This document shows, piece by piece, positions 46,344 through 58,938 of a stretch of 64,000 bases of DNA. The translations under genes and the position numbers were made by a program. Location of the stretch: the NCBI RefSeq assembly GCF_030272615.1, contig NC_081413.1:563156510-563220509 (forward strand), given 5' to 3'. A model generated the notes under the pieces. That model saw only the letters and a list, made by a program, of their open reading frames with translations, had not been told where the DNA came from and did not search any database. Source of the stretch: Cryptomeria japonica. Taxonomy: Eukaryota > Streptophyta > Pinopsida > Cupressales > Cupressaceae. How positions within the stretch are numbered: position 1 is the stretch's first letter; every line of letters begins with the position of its first letter.

Positions 46344-46705
46344 GATATAAAGTCCTGAAGAAATCAGTAAAAAGCATATAAAATCTTGAAGAAATCATTA
46401 AAGCATATAAAGTCTTGAATAGATTAGTTAAAATCAGAAAATCCCTAAAAAACATAAAACAACGAAAAAAGAAGAAAAAAAATGAAATGTGGAAAAAATG
46501 AAATAAATTTAGATAGTGAAAACCTGGTAAATAGGCGCTATCTAAAAGTGAGTTCTTCCATCTATGAGATCGCTTTGCACACCTATCCACTCCATCCTAT
46601 TTGCATCTATCACTTGCATCTATCCTAGATCATCCATTTCATCTTTCGCATTGATTGATTTGAACCATTTAGCAGGAAATATGTAACTTACCAACAATTA
46701 TCAAT
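46344..46705 (+). other. Tat 3' untranslated region, truncated
   Basis: Contains GAAAACCTGGTAAATAGGCG at about 46,520, a string typical of the region after the integrase in Tat elements. No 3' LTR follows; LINE D sequence starts at the T-run at about 46,709. Confidence 0.6.
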
Positions 46706-46797
46706 CTTTGACATACTTTTTTTTATATTGAATATAGGGAGAAAACTGTTACAAAAAATTGCCTTTTCCAACGTCCAACTACTTACAACTGAGTGTA

Positions 46798-46920
46798 TAT
46801 ATGGATCATAGATCCAAAAAAATACATAGGACTATAGACAAAAATACACAAATTTATGCATATGTGGATCGCAGATCCAGAAAAGTACATAGGACTAAAT
46901 ACAAAATAACACAAAGATCA
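46798..46920. repeat. Two-copy tandem repeat, about 63-bp unit
   Basis: TATGGATCATAGATCCA and TGTGGATCGCAGATCCA start two copies that continue with AAGTACATAGGACTA-like words and ACACAAA. Lies in the 3' part of LINE D. Each copy starts with a small GGATC..GATCC palindrome. Confidence 0.75.
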
Positions 46921-46950
46921 TGAGTGAGGTAATGGAGTGTTGAGGCCAGA

Positions 46951-49621
46951 TCATGTCTGCTCATGCTCTTGAAAAGCCTCCATCCAGGTCATCCACCCTA
47001 GAGGGCCTTCCATCCACATGGATTGTTTTCTCTCAAGTAGTTGAGTAAGCATTTGAATGTGATCCTTCACTGGTTCTCTGATTTTATCAACCTCTAATCC
47101 AAGACTCTCCATTGCTAGATCAACAAATTGTTTTTCTCTTGCGGCTTGCCTCCACTTATATCCATTCTCCATATCATGTAAGTACATCTTGGCATTTCCA
47201 TCCTTAATGAATCTAAGGAATTTGTGCTTGTCAACATTCATCGTCATAGAAACCTGCAAAAAAAATTGATGAAGGGTGAATCCACGAAATGACTCAGTAA
47301 GGGCCCTAGCTATACCTTGGAATTTGTCTTCATTTCTAATTTTCCATATATACCATAAAATTTTAGTGGAAAGAATATGCCAAAATAAGTTAGTATCCTT
47401 TTTCAGCCCCTTAATATATCTAGTGAGAACATCTAAAACAATAATCTACTTAGGAATAGAAATACCAAATAACAGCCAAATTTCTCTAGCAATATTACAC
47501 TCAAAGAAAATATGGCTAATAGACTCAGGTACTCTACACACATTGCAGACATCACAATTACTATGATCTTTTTTGAATGGCAGCCTGTTAATTATCATCA
47601 ACCATTTAAAGCATTTTTTCTTGGGTGTAATATGAGTACTCCATAGTCATGAAAATAACTTCTGCCACTGTTTCAATGAAAGATCTGCAAACCAGAGATT
47701 GTTAGCATACAATATAATGGATTCATCATGTTAGAGTATTATAAACATTAATAGCTTTGATATTAGACACAAAGATATTGTTGATCCAAATAAGATCAGT
47801 ACATATTTCATTACTACTCTTGCATTTCTTGGGCAATTGAAGGTCTGAACATGCATTTTTCATCATGTTATAAGTTCTCTTTTGGGAATTATGCAAATAA
47901 AATCCATCTCTAAGGGACTCTCAACTAAGAAGCCTATCATTCTCAATAATTTCTTTAAAGCAGCGAATGCCTTTAACGGCCCAGGCTTTAGTAGAGCACC
48001 CTTGAGTAAGCGCAAGAGGTTTAGACGAGTGGAGAAGGTTCCACCAGATGGACCTTTCCCCATGGATGTGGTCATTGTTGTTGGCCCTATTGTTGGTGAT
48101 GAAAGGTCTAATAGTTTCCCAAGCTTTCCAAATAGACTTAAAGCCACTCGAGCCTTGCACTGAGACTGCAAAACCTCCAGCTACTAGGTCACGAAAGGGT
48201 AGAGATTTCCAAGATTTAGCCTTTTTAGGAACAACTTTCAAGATGTTGTTTCTTACCAGAATTTCCATGGCTTATTTCCATCAAATGCTTGGAAGATCCA
48301 TTTTGCAGAAAGTGCAACCCCTTGAATTCTCAAGTCTTTTAACCTGAGTCCTCTCAGACTCTTCTCTATGTGGCACCACCCCCACTTTATAGAGTGTATC
48401 TTTTTTATTTCCTTTCCCATCAGACCATAGGAAGTTCCTAATGGATTTTTGTATTTCTAGGATTTGATAGTTGGAGAACATCCACACTGAGGAGTAGTAT
48501 ATGCTGTGTGAGGATAATTGTTTTTGACACACTTGCACTCTTCCAACAAACAAAAGATACCTATTATTCCATTTATTGAGATTCTTTTCTATTTTGCCTC
48601 TAACCCATAACCATATCTCCTTGAGAGAGGTGGAGATGGAAAAGGGTGTTCCCAAGTATCTAACTATCTTATTAGGCCCTTCCATTGGACTCCAAACTAG
48701 TGCAACCAATCTGGAGGCTCCTCTTTCCAACCAAGCAGGGTAGATTTAGCCTGAGAGATTTTGGCCCTTGAAATCTCACCTAAGAACTTAATTTTGCACT
48801 CTAGGGCTTCCATATTTTGTTTGGTGAGTTCTATAAAAACGTGTAGTGTCATCAGGAAATTGGGTATTAATCAACTCAAACCCATCAGGAAGTTTAACAC
48901 CTCCTACTTTAGAAGAAATGGTATAATCTCTTAAGATATAGTACAGGGCATCATAAGCAATAACAAAAACAACAGGGGCTAGAGGGCAACCTTGTCTAAT
49001 AGACCCATCAAGCTTAATATTTAGAGAGAGAGAGATGCATTAATCTCTACTTGAGTCGATGCATCTTTAAGGAGAATCTTCACCCATTTGCAGAATTCCA
49101 TAGGAAATCCAAAGGCTTCTAGCATAATAAAAAATAAACTCCCATTCCACCCTATCATAGGCATTCTCAAAGTCCAAAAGGAACATAGCCGCATTTTGTC
49201 CTGATACATTTGTCCATTCAATCACCTCCCAACTCGTGATTAGATTTTCTAGGATGAATCTTCCCTTTATGAACCCTGTTTGCTTGGGACAAATGAATTT
49301 GGGCAGCAAATTCTCTAACTTGAGAGCAAGAGTTTTGGCCATAATTTTATAGGATACATTAAGGAGCGTAATGGGTCTCTAGTTTTTAATAAGTGACTTG
49401 TCCCCTTATTTGGGTAAAAGTTTAATAGTCCCTTTATTAATAAGTTCACCTAGAGAACTAGTCCTAAAAGCCTTTGAATATAGTTCATGGAGATCTTGGA
49501 AAATCCACTCCTCATTAGCTTTGTAAAATTTGATAGGTAGACCGTCTGGTCCTAGATTTTTATCATTGCTTAGGTTCCTAATAGAAGTTTTTAGTTCACC
49601 CACCGAGATAGAAACCCTCAA
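46951..49621 (-). pseudogene. LINE D ORF2 remnant: reverse transcriptase, zinc region, C-terminal tail
   Basis: The RT motifs appear in order: KNLGPDGLPIKFYK (49,560), CPKQTGFIKGRFILENL, FLLDFENAYDRVEWEF (49,170), GSIRQGCPLAPVVF (about 48,985) and a catalytic box reading FPDD (about 48,862), where FADD is usual. A zinc-binding CDVCNVCRVPESISHIFFEC block lies at about 47,500-47,550. The reading then passes through WYIWKIRNEDKFQ into a 102-codon tail (47259-46951). There is no RNase H; the tail is Lys/Met/Trp-rich and unlike LINE A. Several frameshifts and stops. A CAG preceded by eight T at 47,254-47,265 on the minus strand resembles a splice acceptor but lies inside this reading frame. Confidence 0.8.
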
Positions 49622-52600
49622 CGCTTGAGCGTCCTCTACTAGGAATGCAAACCCTTATGTGATGGAGATGCTGCAATGAATAAAAGACCGGTTAGAAGTC
49701 GTGGAGACAACCCAAAGAAGAGGTTGACATATTGAAGATGTAAGTGAAGATGAAGGAGAAGAATCCCCGATAGAACAAGTAAACCTACCGGTGGTTTCTG
49801 TAGATGAAGAAAGGTTTATAAGGGTTTTGAGTAGGGCAAACACTAAACCTCATTTTACCCCACTAGAATATGATGAAAAGTTAGATTCAGATGAATTGAT
49901 TTATTGGATCTCAAAGATGGAGAATTATTTTGATTTTGAAAACACTGCAGAAGAGAGGAAGGTGAAATATGCCTGTACTTGGTTGAAAGGTCATACACTC
50001 TTTGGTGGGAGAATTTGCAAGTTGATAGATAGAGAAGAGGTAAAGAAAATATTACAACATGAGATCAGATGATTGCTAAGTTGAAATCAAAGTTTGTGCT
50101 GACGAATTTTGAAGTGGATTTGTTTTGAAAGTTGCGAAATATGAGACACAAGGAATATAGTGTGAAGGAGTGCACTGAAGTATTTTACAAGTTGAAATCA
50201 GATCTAGAATTGTTGATGATGAAGTTGAACAAATTGAAGATATTTGAACTGATTGCGGATGTCTATACAAGATGAACTCAGTATGATCAAATTGGTGAGT
50301 GTTGAAGAGGCTTACTAGTATGCCCTAAAGGGTGAAGGGAAATTGAACAAAAGATAGGAGCAGAGACAAAGAGGTAGAGGTGGAAGGTTTACCAGAGGAA
50401 GAGGATATACCAGAGGAAGAGGAACCTATACATATTAGAACAAGGACAAAGAAGTGAGCAAAGAAGGTAATTCATACTGGAAGGATGATAGAAATTTCTA
50501 TCGAAGGAAAGAATCCAATGGTTACCAGAATGAGAACTTTGAAAGACAAGACAAGAGGATATTCAAAGGAACTTTCTTTAAGTGTGGAGGAGAAGGACAC
50601 CATGCATTCAAATGTAAGAAGATAAAGGCTACTGGAAGAGAAGCAGTGGTGGAAGAAAACCCCAAACTGTAATATGGAGAATTGTTGATGATGAGGAGAG
50701 CTTTGTGTCATACAGGAGGAGATGAAGACCCCTTGCAAAGGAAGAATCTGTTCAAGACCAGATGTAAGGTATCCGGTAAGTGTTTTAAAGTTGTTATTGA
50801 TAGTGGTAGTTTAGATAATCTTGTTTCAAAAGAGATGGTGAATAAGTTGAATTTGGAGAGATTGAAACAACCTAAGCCTTACTAGATAGCAAGGATTCAA
50901 GATGAACATAAGTTATTAGTAAGTGAACAATGTTTGGTGAAATTGAAAATTGGGAATTATCATGATGAATTCTTGTGTGATATTATGCCTATGAATATTT
51001 GTCATCTCTTGTTGGGTAGACCTTGGTAGTTTGATAGACACACAATACACGATGGAAGGAAGAATACATAGACTATTGTGGCCAGTGGGATGAAGCACAC
51101 CTTGTTACCTTTGGAGGAACCTTTGAGGAATGAAGTATGTATGAATGCCAGAACGTGTTTAGTAGATGGAAGGAAATTCGTGGATGGACCGAGACATGAG
51201 AATGTGTGTTATGCCTTTATTCCTAAGAAGACTGAGAGACCGGAACCAGAAGGAGAACACCTGAAGGAGATAAGAGATTTTTTGATAGAATATGAGGACA
51301 TTATTTCAGATAATGTACGTAATGGATTTCCACCTGTTAGAAGTATTAGTCATTGCATGGACTTGGTTCCTAGAGCTAGTTTGCCTAACAAAGCTGCACA
51401 TCGGTTGACACCGATAGAGAGTGAAGAACTGAATAGATAAGTGCAGGAGTTGTTGAAGAAAGGTTTGATCAGGGAGAGTCTGAGCCCTTGTGCAGTACCA
51501 ACGGTATTAGAACCTAAGAAAAATGGAGAATGGAGGATGTGTACCAATTCAAGAGCAATAAACAAGATCATAGTGAAATACCGGTTTCCTTTGCCTAGGA
51601 TGGATGACATAATGGACTATTTGAGTGGAGAAAAATACTTTACAAAGATAGATTTGAAGAGTGGATATCATCAGATCAAGATTAGAGAAGGTGATGAGTG
51701 GAAGACAACATTTATGACAAATGAAGGACTATATGAATGTTTGGTGATGCCTTTTGGATTGACTAATGCACCGAGTACTTTCATGAGGTTGATGAATGAA
51801 GTATTGAAGATATTATTGGGCAAGTTTTTAATTGTGTATCTGGATAACATTCTGATATTTAGTAAGACAAAAGAGGAGCATTTGTTGCAGTTAAGACAAG
51901 ATTTGCAGAGGTTGAGAGAAGAAAAGTTGTTGATCAATATCAAGAAGTGTACTTTCATGAAAGATGAGTTAGTCTATTTGGGCTTTTGATATCCAAGAAT
52001 GGTTTGAAGATGGACCTTAAGAAAGTTAAATCCATTATTGAGTGGCCTACACTGGAAATCATTGGAGAGGTAAGATCATTGCATGGATTGGATAGTTTTT
52101 ACAAGAAGTTTATCATAAATTTCAGTTTAGTTTGTAACCCTATGGCTGAGACCATGAGAAGAGATCGAAAGGAATTCAAGTGGACCACCGAAGGAAATAA
52201 AAGTTCTGAATTGTTGAAGAAGAAAGTGATTGAGCAGCCTGTGTTAGCTTTACCATATTTCAATAAAGTATTTCAAGTGGATTGTGATGCAAGTGGAACA
52301 ACAATAGGAGAAGTCTTGAGTCAAGAAGGGAGAGCAGTAGCCTATTTCAGTGAGAAATTGAATGATGCCTGAATGAGATTTAGTGTATGATCAAGAATTG
52401 TATGCCATAGTTCAAGCCTTGAAGAAATGGAGACACTACTTATTGCCTAAAGAGTTTGTGTTCTATACAGATCATCAAGCTTTGCAATATTTGAACAGTC
52501 AGAGTAAGTTGAATCAAAGACATATGAGATGGGTAGAATTCTTGCAGAGTTACACCTTCGTGTTGAAGCATAGAAGTGGAAAATATAACAAAGTTGTTGA

Positions 52601-54096
52601 TGCATTGAGTAGGAGAAGGAATTTGCTGACAAAGATGAGAGTGACAGTATTAGGTTTTGAAGATTTGAAGACCTTGTATGATGAAGACCCAGATTTTGCA
52701 GAACCTTGGAACGCATGTAGAGAATCGGTTATGGTAGATAGAAGCAAATGGTTGGATTACTTCATTCAAGATGGGATGTTATTTAGAGGAGTTCAATTGT
52801 GCATACCTAAGAGTTCCATGAGAGAGAACCTGATAAAGGAGAAACATAGTGGAGGACTAGCTGGACATTTTGGCATTGACAAATCAGCTTCATTGGTGAG
52901 TGAGTAGTACTTTTAGCCCCATATTCATAAGGATGTTATATATGCAGAGTTGTCGAGTTTATCAAGTTGGAAAAGGTAGCAGTTAGAATGTGGGATTGTA
53001 TAAACCTTTGACAGTACCGGTAAGACCTTGGGAGGACATAATCATGGATTTTGTACTTGGATTGCTTAAGACACCAAGAGGGAATGATTGTATATTTGTG
53101 GTAGTGGATAGATTTTTTAAGATGATTCATTCCATAACTTGCAAGAAGACATCAAATGCATTGCATGTAGTAGATCTATTTTTCAAGGAGGTGGTGAGAT
53201 TGCATGGATTACCTAAGAGCATAGTTTCAAATAGAGACACTAATTTTGTTGGCTATTTTTAGAGAACACTTTGGAAGAAGATGAAGATAGATTTGAAGTT
53301 TAGTTCTACTTTTCATCCATAGATGGATGGACATACATAAGTTGTTAATCGGAGTTTGGGAAATTTGTTGAGATGTTTAGTGGGAGATAAAACCAGAAGT
53401 TGGGAATTGATCCTTGCACACGTAGAGTTTTCCTACAGTAATTCAGTGAATAGAAGTACCCTGAAAAAACCTTTTGAGATTGTTACTGGAGTGCACCCTA
53501 GAGGTATAGAAGAATTGAGAGACATTAGTAGTGAAGACCGGAAGAGTTCAGAAGCATAAGCTTTTGTAGATCACATGGCAGCATTGCATATTTAGGTTAA
53601 ACAACATTTGGAAGACATAAACAACAAATATAAGGAGAAGGCAGATGAGAAGAGGAGACATAAGGAATTTGAAGTTGGTGATGAAGTGATGGTATATATG
53701 AGGAAAAAGAGATTCTCAGTTGGAACTTATAATAAGTTGCAGATGAAGAAGTTTGGAGCCTATAAGATTTTGAGGAAGTTCAGTTCTAGAAATGCATATG
53801 AAGTGGAGCTACTAAATAGTCTAAGTATTTCACTTGTATTCAACATTGCAAATCTTCATGAGTACCATGAACTAGAATTTAGTGAGGAGAGTGTTACAGA
53901 CTTGGAGAAACAACTGCCTCGAAAGGAACTAGATCAAATTGAAGAGATTTTGGATAGTAGGATTGGGCGTATTACTCGGAGCAGTCAGTATAAGGAATAT
54001 CTTGTGAAGTGGAAGGACATACCAGTTGAAGATTCATCTTGGATTTCTTAGGTAGAGGTAGACCACCGCAATTTTCCTCTAACCCCAGCAAAGTGA
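49622..54096 (+). pseudogene. gypsy 2 gag-pol remnant
   Basis: Gag (49,622-50,680) has MENYFDFENTAEERKVKYAC and a damaged knuckle whose first Cys is Phe (FFKCGGEGHHAFKC). The protease has VVIDSGSLDNLVSK and CHLLLGRPW. The RT (51,441-51,989) has [11 protein letters not shown] but a YLDN catalytic box, one Asp lost. RNase H has VDCDASG and YTDHQALQYL. In the integrase the zinc cysteines are largely gone, VSDRD reads VSNRD, and the final motif has a stop where the Glu should be. The chromodomain reads EEILDSRIGRITRSSQYKEY, then LVKWKDIPVEDSSWIS, and a TAG precedes the last 14 codons to TGA 54094. Frameshifts lie between 50,075 and 50,454, near 51,985, between 52,372 and 52,383, and between 52,907 and 52,990. 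Confidence 0.88.
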
Positions 54097-54123
54097 GAGG
54101 CTCACTTTTTCATTAACCCCAGA

Positions 54124-54571
54124 TGTCTAATGCAGGAGCATCCTTCGTTCACAACAATCTTGCATCAACCAAAAACATTTTCCTTTTTGTGTGTCCCGAT
54201 TTTGGCTCACCGGATCCTATGGAGTTGGATTCTACTTGAAGACTTGATCATCTTTCTTTCTCTCAGACCGCATCACATTTGGATCATTTTCCAACAAGAT
54301 ATTGCTACCAGTTTCCATGATAGTTTCTTGTTATCGATTTTTCCTTTGTTACCGGTTGCTTGGGACTTATTCTATTGATCTACCAAAACCCATTCCGAAG
54401 CTTGTAGAGCCTTGGGTGTTGATTTTGATGTTCCTTGGTGTGTGGCTGACCTTCTACGTTTCATCCTTTGGATTTTCCAAAGGAATCTCTTGGTGGAGGT
54501 CAACCTTGGTTATTTTCATGTTAGGTCTTGTTCTTTGGGTTTTGATCCCTTTTGGGCCGACTGGATCCTTT

Positions 54572-54626
<55 letters not shown>

Positions 54627-55086
54627 ATTACGCATTAATATGCAATCAATTAGAATCAATCAGAGAATCAGATAGCTAGACTGTACATAGAAGATAGATC
54701 TTTGGATTCAAGGTCCTGGTTGTGACTATTCTACTAGGCCTGAGTGTCGGTATGTTGTAACCTGGTTGTAATTGGTTGGATGTAGTCAAATTTCATGCAA
54801 TAAGATAACCTGTTCTCCCTTGCCTCCATCATATCTATATGTTTTCATTGTGTTTACTCTTGCTGACTGGTCCAGATTGATCTCTTTGAGATCCGTCCTC
54901 ATCGGTGACTGCTTCAATAGGTCATTCCTTAGTAGTTCCATGTAGTAGATTTGATTGAAATTTAATTATTATTATCCTTCTTCTAGATGAAACTATCTGA
55001 TTTAGGGAATAGTGGAAATCTGATTTTGTCGATTTCAATCTGGAGTTCAAGAGCTATCTAGGTTAACACTGGTTGATTTGGACAAC
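54124..55086 (+). repeat. Probable 3' LTR of gypsy 2
   Basis: Begins TGTCTAATGCAGGAGCATCC 28 bases after the pol stop, comparable to TGGTGCAGGAGCACC in gypsy 1. The sequence to about 55,086 (GGACAACA) is non-coding with a long (TA)n run. Without the 5' copy the ends are estimates. LINE B coding sequence begins just beyond. Confidence 0.45.
54574..54620. repeat. (TA)n microsatellite
   Basis: About 47 bases of alternating TA inside the probable LTR of gypsy 2. Confidence 0.95.
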
Positions 55087-55089
55087 ATA

Positions 55090-58000
55090 AGGCAATACTT
55101 TTGCATTTCTAGTGAGGGGAAACATATTCTTTAGAAAGGGGACCAAAATGATTCTTACAAAGGGTTTGTAAAAATCTTAGGCCAGGAATCAAATTTAAGG
55201 GACCATCTGCAATCCAAACATCCTCCCAAAATCTTATGGTATTTCCATCATTGATTCACCACTAGAGGTTTTACAAGATGGTGTTTTTGTATTTTAGGAT
55301 GTTATTCCAGATTTTAGAGCCCGATGGGAGGTCCCTCGCCAAGAGAATTGATGGAAAGTCCTGAAAGTTGATATCTTTGGCTCTCATGATACAACTCCAA
55401 TTAGTATCTCCTAGAGATTGTTGTCATCCTAGTTTAGTTATTAAAGCCTTGTTGAGAGTAGTGATTTTTCTAATACCCAGATCCCGTTGATTATTTGGCT
55501 TACAGACTGTATCCCAGTTGACCAAAGCCATTCTTCTTTTGTCTTCAACACTTGTCCACAAGAAGGTTTTATGTACACTCGATTTGCTTCGCTGTATCCC
55601 GTAATTTTGAAGAGAGATAAGAAATAAAATGGGATACCTTGTAGATAGACAAACAAAAGTTGTAGCTTCTCTGCATTGCTCAGTAATTTGCCTTTCCACC
55701 TTGCAAATTTATTCTATAGTCTTTCAAGGATGGAATTCCAAAAGACTGGTGTCACCTCCTTCATTGTGAGTGGTAAACCAAGGTAAGTTCCAGGAAGAGT
55801 CGCACTTTGACAACCAATAATATGTGTGATCTTATTTTGGAGATCCAATGTGGTATTAAAGAAATAGATACTACTTTGTTTGATAGTTAATGTATTGGCC
55901 CCAAGCAACAACATATCTTGAGAGACAATATATCCATTCTCTAGCTTCAATAATTGAGGCTCTTCCGAAGAGTATAGTATCATCCACAAATTGTTGTAGG
56001 ATAGAGGGAGGGAGGGTAGAGGTAGCCTTGACACCAAATTTTCTATTGGTTTGGATTTACTTAATAAAGTTACTACTCAGGACCTCTGCAAGCATTATGA
56101 ATAGGTAGGGAGAGAGGGGGTTTCCCTATCTGATGCCCTTTTCCACTCCAAAGAGTCCTCTGGGAACACCATTGACCAAGATAGAGAATTTCACCATTTC
56201 AATACATTGTCTAATGAGGCTGGTGAATTTATCAGAGAAGCCCATGACGGTAAGCACTTTGTATAAAAATATTCAATTGACCCTATCATAAGCTTTGGAG
56301 ATGTCCAGTTTTAGAACCATTCCTGACATCTTACATCTATCCATAGAGTGGATATTTCATGAGATGTCACAACATCAAGAATTTGTTTGCCTGATACAAA
56401 GCCCTTCTGGTTACCACTAATGATCCCCTTAAGGAAAGGTTTGATTCTATTAACCAAAATTTTATAGAATATCTTATATACGGTATTGGATAGAATTATA
56501 GGTCTAAAGTCCCTTATAACCTGAGGGTCCTGAACTTTAGGGATGAGGGAAATAAAAGTGTTATTTAGTTTCTTAAGGAGCTTACTGATTTGGAAGAAGT
56601 TCTTTGCAACTTTGATGATGTCATTAGCAATAATATCTCAGAATTCCTGGAAAAAAGTTGGGGGGAAGCCATCTAGTTTAGGGGCCTTATATGTCGCCAT
56701 GGAAAAAATAGCATCACAAACCTCTTTATTAGAGACAGAGTCCAAGATTTGGTCATTATTAGTTGGGCTAATAGTTGAAGGAATGCAATTTAACAACTGA
56801 TCCTCAAGGGAGAGGATCTCCCAAAATGCTTTTCTCTGAAGGTTTTCTTGAAGTGATTAACAACCATCTCCCCAATAGTAGCCTCCTCTATGATGTTTGC
56901 ATTTCTATCATCCAAAAGTCTTCTTATAGTGTTCCTTTTCTTATGTTTGCACATTGAATTATGATAGAAAGTTGAGTTCCCATCTCCCTTCTTGAGCCAT
57001 TGTATTCTTGACCTCTGTTTCCAGTAAATTCTCCTTTTTATAAATTTCTTTCCATTTGTTTCTATAAGTTTCTTCTTCAACCAAAAGAGAAGGGGAGAGA
57101 TCATCCCTGCACATATCTTGTTGGAGCTTATCAAGTTTGAGAGTGATATCTTTTTTCACTGAAAAATATTACTAAAGGTCAGCCAGTTCCAACCTTTAAC
57201 ATTTTTCCTAATTATATCCAGCTTTTGGGTTATCCGATTCATGGTTGTACCTTGTATTGGGGTATTCCACCACTCTCTAACATAGTCTCTAACCTTAGGG
57301 TGTGTATTCCACATGATCTCATAGCGGAAAGGAATAGGACCCATAGGAGGTCGATGCATCCTGTGTAGAAGGATTAGGTTGTGATTAGAAATCATGCGAG
57401 GCAGAGCCTTTAGAGAAGCATTGACTCCAATGTCCCAACTAGCAGTAACTAAAAATATATCTAGTTTAACTTGGATTAGGTTGTCACCTTTCCTGTTGTT
57501 GGACTAAGTGAAGGAGGGTCTAGTTAATTCAATATCTAGTAGACACACTTTATTGATGAATTCTGACAAATCCAACATACTATCAGAGAAATCTAAAGAG
57601 CCTCTTGACTTTTTAGAGAGAAATAGTGGGGAGTTGAATCCTCCAACCACCATCCAAAGGGAGGATGGTTCATTAGTGATGAAAGATGAAATTTCATCCC
57701 AAATAATCTTCTTGTCGGATCTGGTGTTGGGGGCATATATGTTACAAAGATTCCATCTACAAAATTTAGAATTAAAAGTAATTATTAAAAAATTGGGGGA
57801 TTGGAAGAACATGTCTCAATTGAGTTTTTGTGGGTTCCACATTGTAACAATGCCACTTGACATTCCATTGGCATCACTCATACAAAATGATGAGCCGGGT
57901 TGGATTCTATCAACAACATCAAGGAAAGTCGATTTCGTCATTTTCACTTCCTGGAGAAGAAGAACATCCATTTTGGTCTCCAAAATGCAGTTCTTGGCTC

Positions 58001-58110
58001 AAATTGTTTCTGAGAACTATTCAATCCTCTCATATTCCACAACAAAAACTTTATTTTTTGAGTCTGGTATTGGTATCCAGTATCCTTTGCCTTCCATTTT
58101 CTATTTCCCT
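55090..58110 (-). pseudogene. LINE B ORF2 remnant: endonuclease and reverse transcriptase
   Basis: The endonuclease starts near 58,060 with LLWNMRGLN, then LLLQEVKM. The GGDFN motif reads GGFN (57,640), so its Asp is missing. The spacer before the RT (57,395-56,790) is recognisable by QRSRIQWLKKGDGNSTFYHN. The RT carries a FVDDTILFG box (about 55,980) with both Asp present, and NKVYLPLTMKEVTP-type LINE context is partly visible (TYLGLPLTMKEVTPVFW). Downstream come KEEWLWSTGIQSV and SKIWNNIL...FWEDVWIADGPL segments at 55,330-55,190. Frameshifts and stops occur throughout, and the C-terminal third is lost. Confidence 0.85.
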
Positions 58111-58938
58111 TGCCATTACTTTATATCTTGCAGTCTTTTAGTTTTGTAGCCTAGTTTTGGATTTCGACCCAACATCTACTTTTCTATTCCTTGTCTTCTG
58201 CTTTTGGGTTGACTGCCCCTCATCCTCTCCACCCAATGGTTCACCATTACTGGTAGGTATGGGTTCACTATTCTTTGATTTAGGAGAGCCTATAATCATG
58301 ATTTTTGAATTATCTATAGTGGGCTCAACGATCTTGGTCTCTTTCAAGGATGAGGTCTCCCCTATTATCTTTTTTTGTGATATTCTGCTTTCGGCCTTCA
58401 TAGGTTCATCCACAATAATCGTATCTACAACTTTCTTTTCAAGACAATCCATCTTTTACACATCTGTCATAACAATCTGCAAATAGGGTTCTTCAGGATT
58501 CACCAAAGGGGGGGAACCCCATCTAGGGTGGATTTAGTTGAGGAGGGGGGGGGGATTTCTCCATTCTCCAATTGAGTCAGCAGTGTTGACTATTTACTAA
58601 AACCATTTTTTTCAGCAGACTGATCAACAATGTTTTGTTGTTGTTGGAGGCTTGACTTCAGGGGACTTTAACAAATTCAGAAGTCCCTCAGTAAATGGGT
58701 ACTCACCACCACTATCATGTCCATCAGGACTAGGGGAGGGACTTGAACATGGGAGGGAGCGAATTCTCTTCAATTTTGGTTCTTTCTCTATAGGGGCATT
58801 ATAGTCAGAGATGACATGACCCCATCTTTGACATTTTTGGCAGAAGATAGTGGCATTCTCATAGACCAGGGCTTGAGTCCATTTACCACACTTAGATTTT
58901 AAGGTAATAAAGTTAGGCAAGGAATTATTGATTAACAT

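Larger units (their letters stand above)
19417..46705 (+). mobile_element. Tat-lineage Ty3/gypsy element with nested insertions; RT deleted
   Basis: 5' LTR 19417-20542, a TGGCGCC primer site at 20548, a long leader, gag from 32637, protease near 42,458, an extra RNase H at about 44,600-45,000, integrase to 46,343. The extra (archaeal-like) RNase H between RT and integrase, the CNYH knuckle in gag, and the GAAAACCTGGTAAATAGGCG string after the integrase are characteristic of the Tat/Ogre branch. Inside lie a gypsy element (21,739-30,026), a solo LTR (30,309-31,663) and a copia element (34,449-42,331). The RT is missing. The 3' LTR was not found; the element appears cut where LINE D begins near 46,706. 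Confidence 0.8.
46706..49621 (-). mobile_element. LINE D: 5'-truncated non-LTR retrotransposon
   Basis: The minus-strand RT domain begins at 49621 without any endonuclease upstream and runs through the zinc-binding region to a C-terminal tail ending at 46951. On the minus strand an A8 run at about 46,709-46,717 may be the remnant of the poly-A tail. 5' truncation is the usual result of incomplete target-primed reverse transcription. I found no matching target duplication at the two ends. Confidence 0.75.
49622..55086 (+). mobile_element. gypsy 2: decayed chromodomain-type Ty3/gypsy element without 5' LTR
   Basis: Gag to chromodomain occupy 49,622-54,096, followed by a probable 3' LTR. The gag starts right at the end of LINE D, and no 5' LTR or primer site is seen, so the element is truncated or was rearranged there. 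Protein order and motifs match gypsy 1, but the LTR and gag are clearly of another family. Confidence 0.8.

Noticed and set aside
46951-47259. Antisense ORF of the Tat element, as described in some Tat relatives
   Set aside because: The frame reads continuously from LINE D zinc-region sequence upstream, so it belongs to LINE D rather than to Tat.
47240-47270. Possible splice acceptor (T8 GCAG on minus) suggesting an intron-containing gene
   Set aside because: The same frame is open on both sides and continues from the LINE zinc-binding region, so it is ordinary LINE ORF2 sequence.
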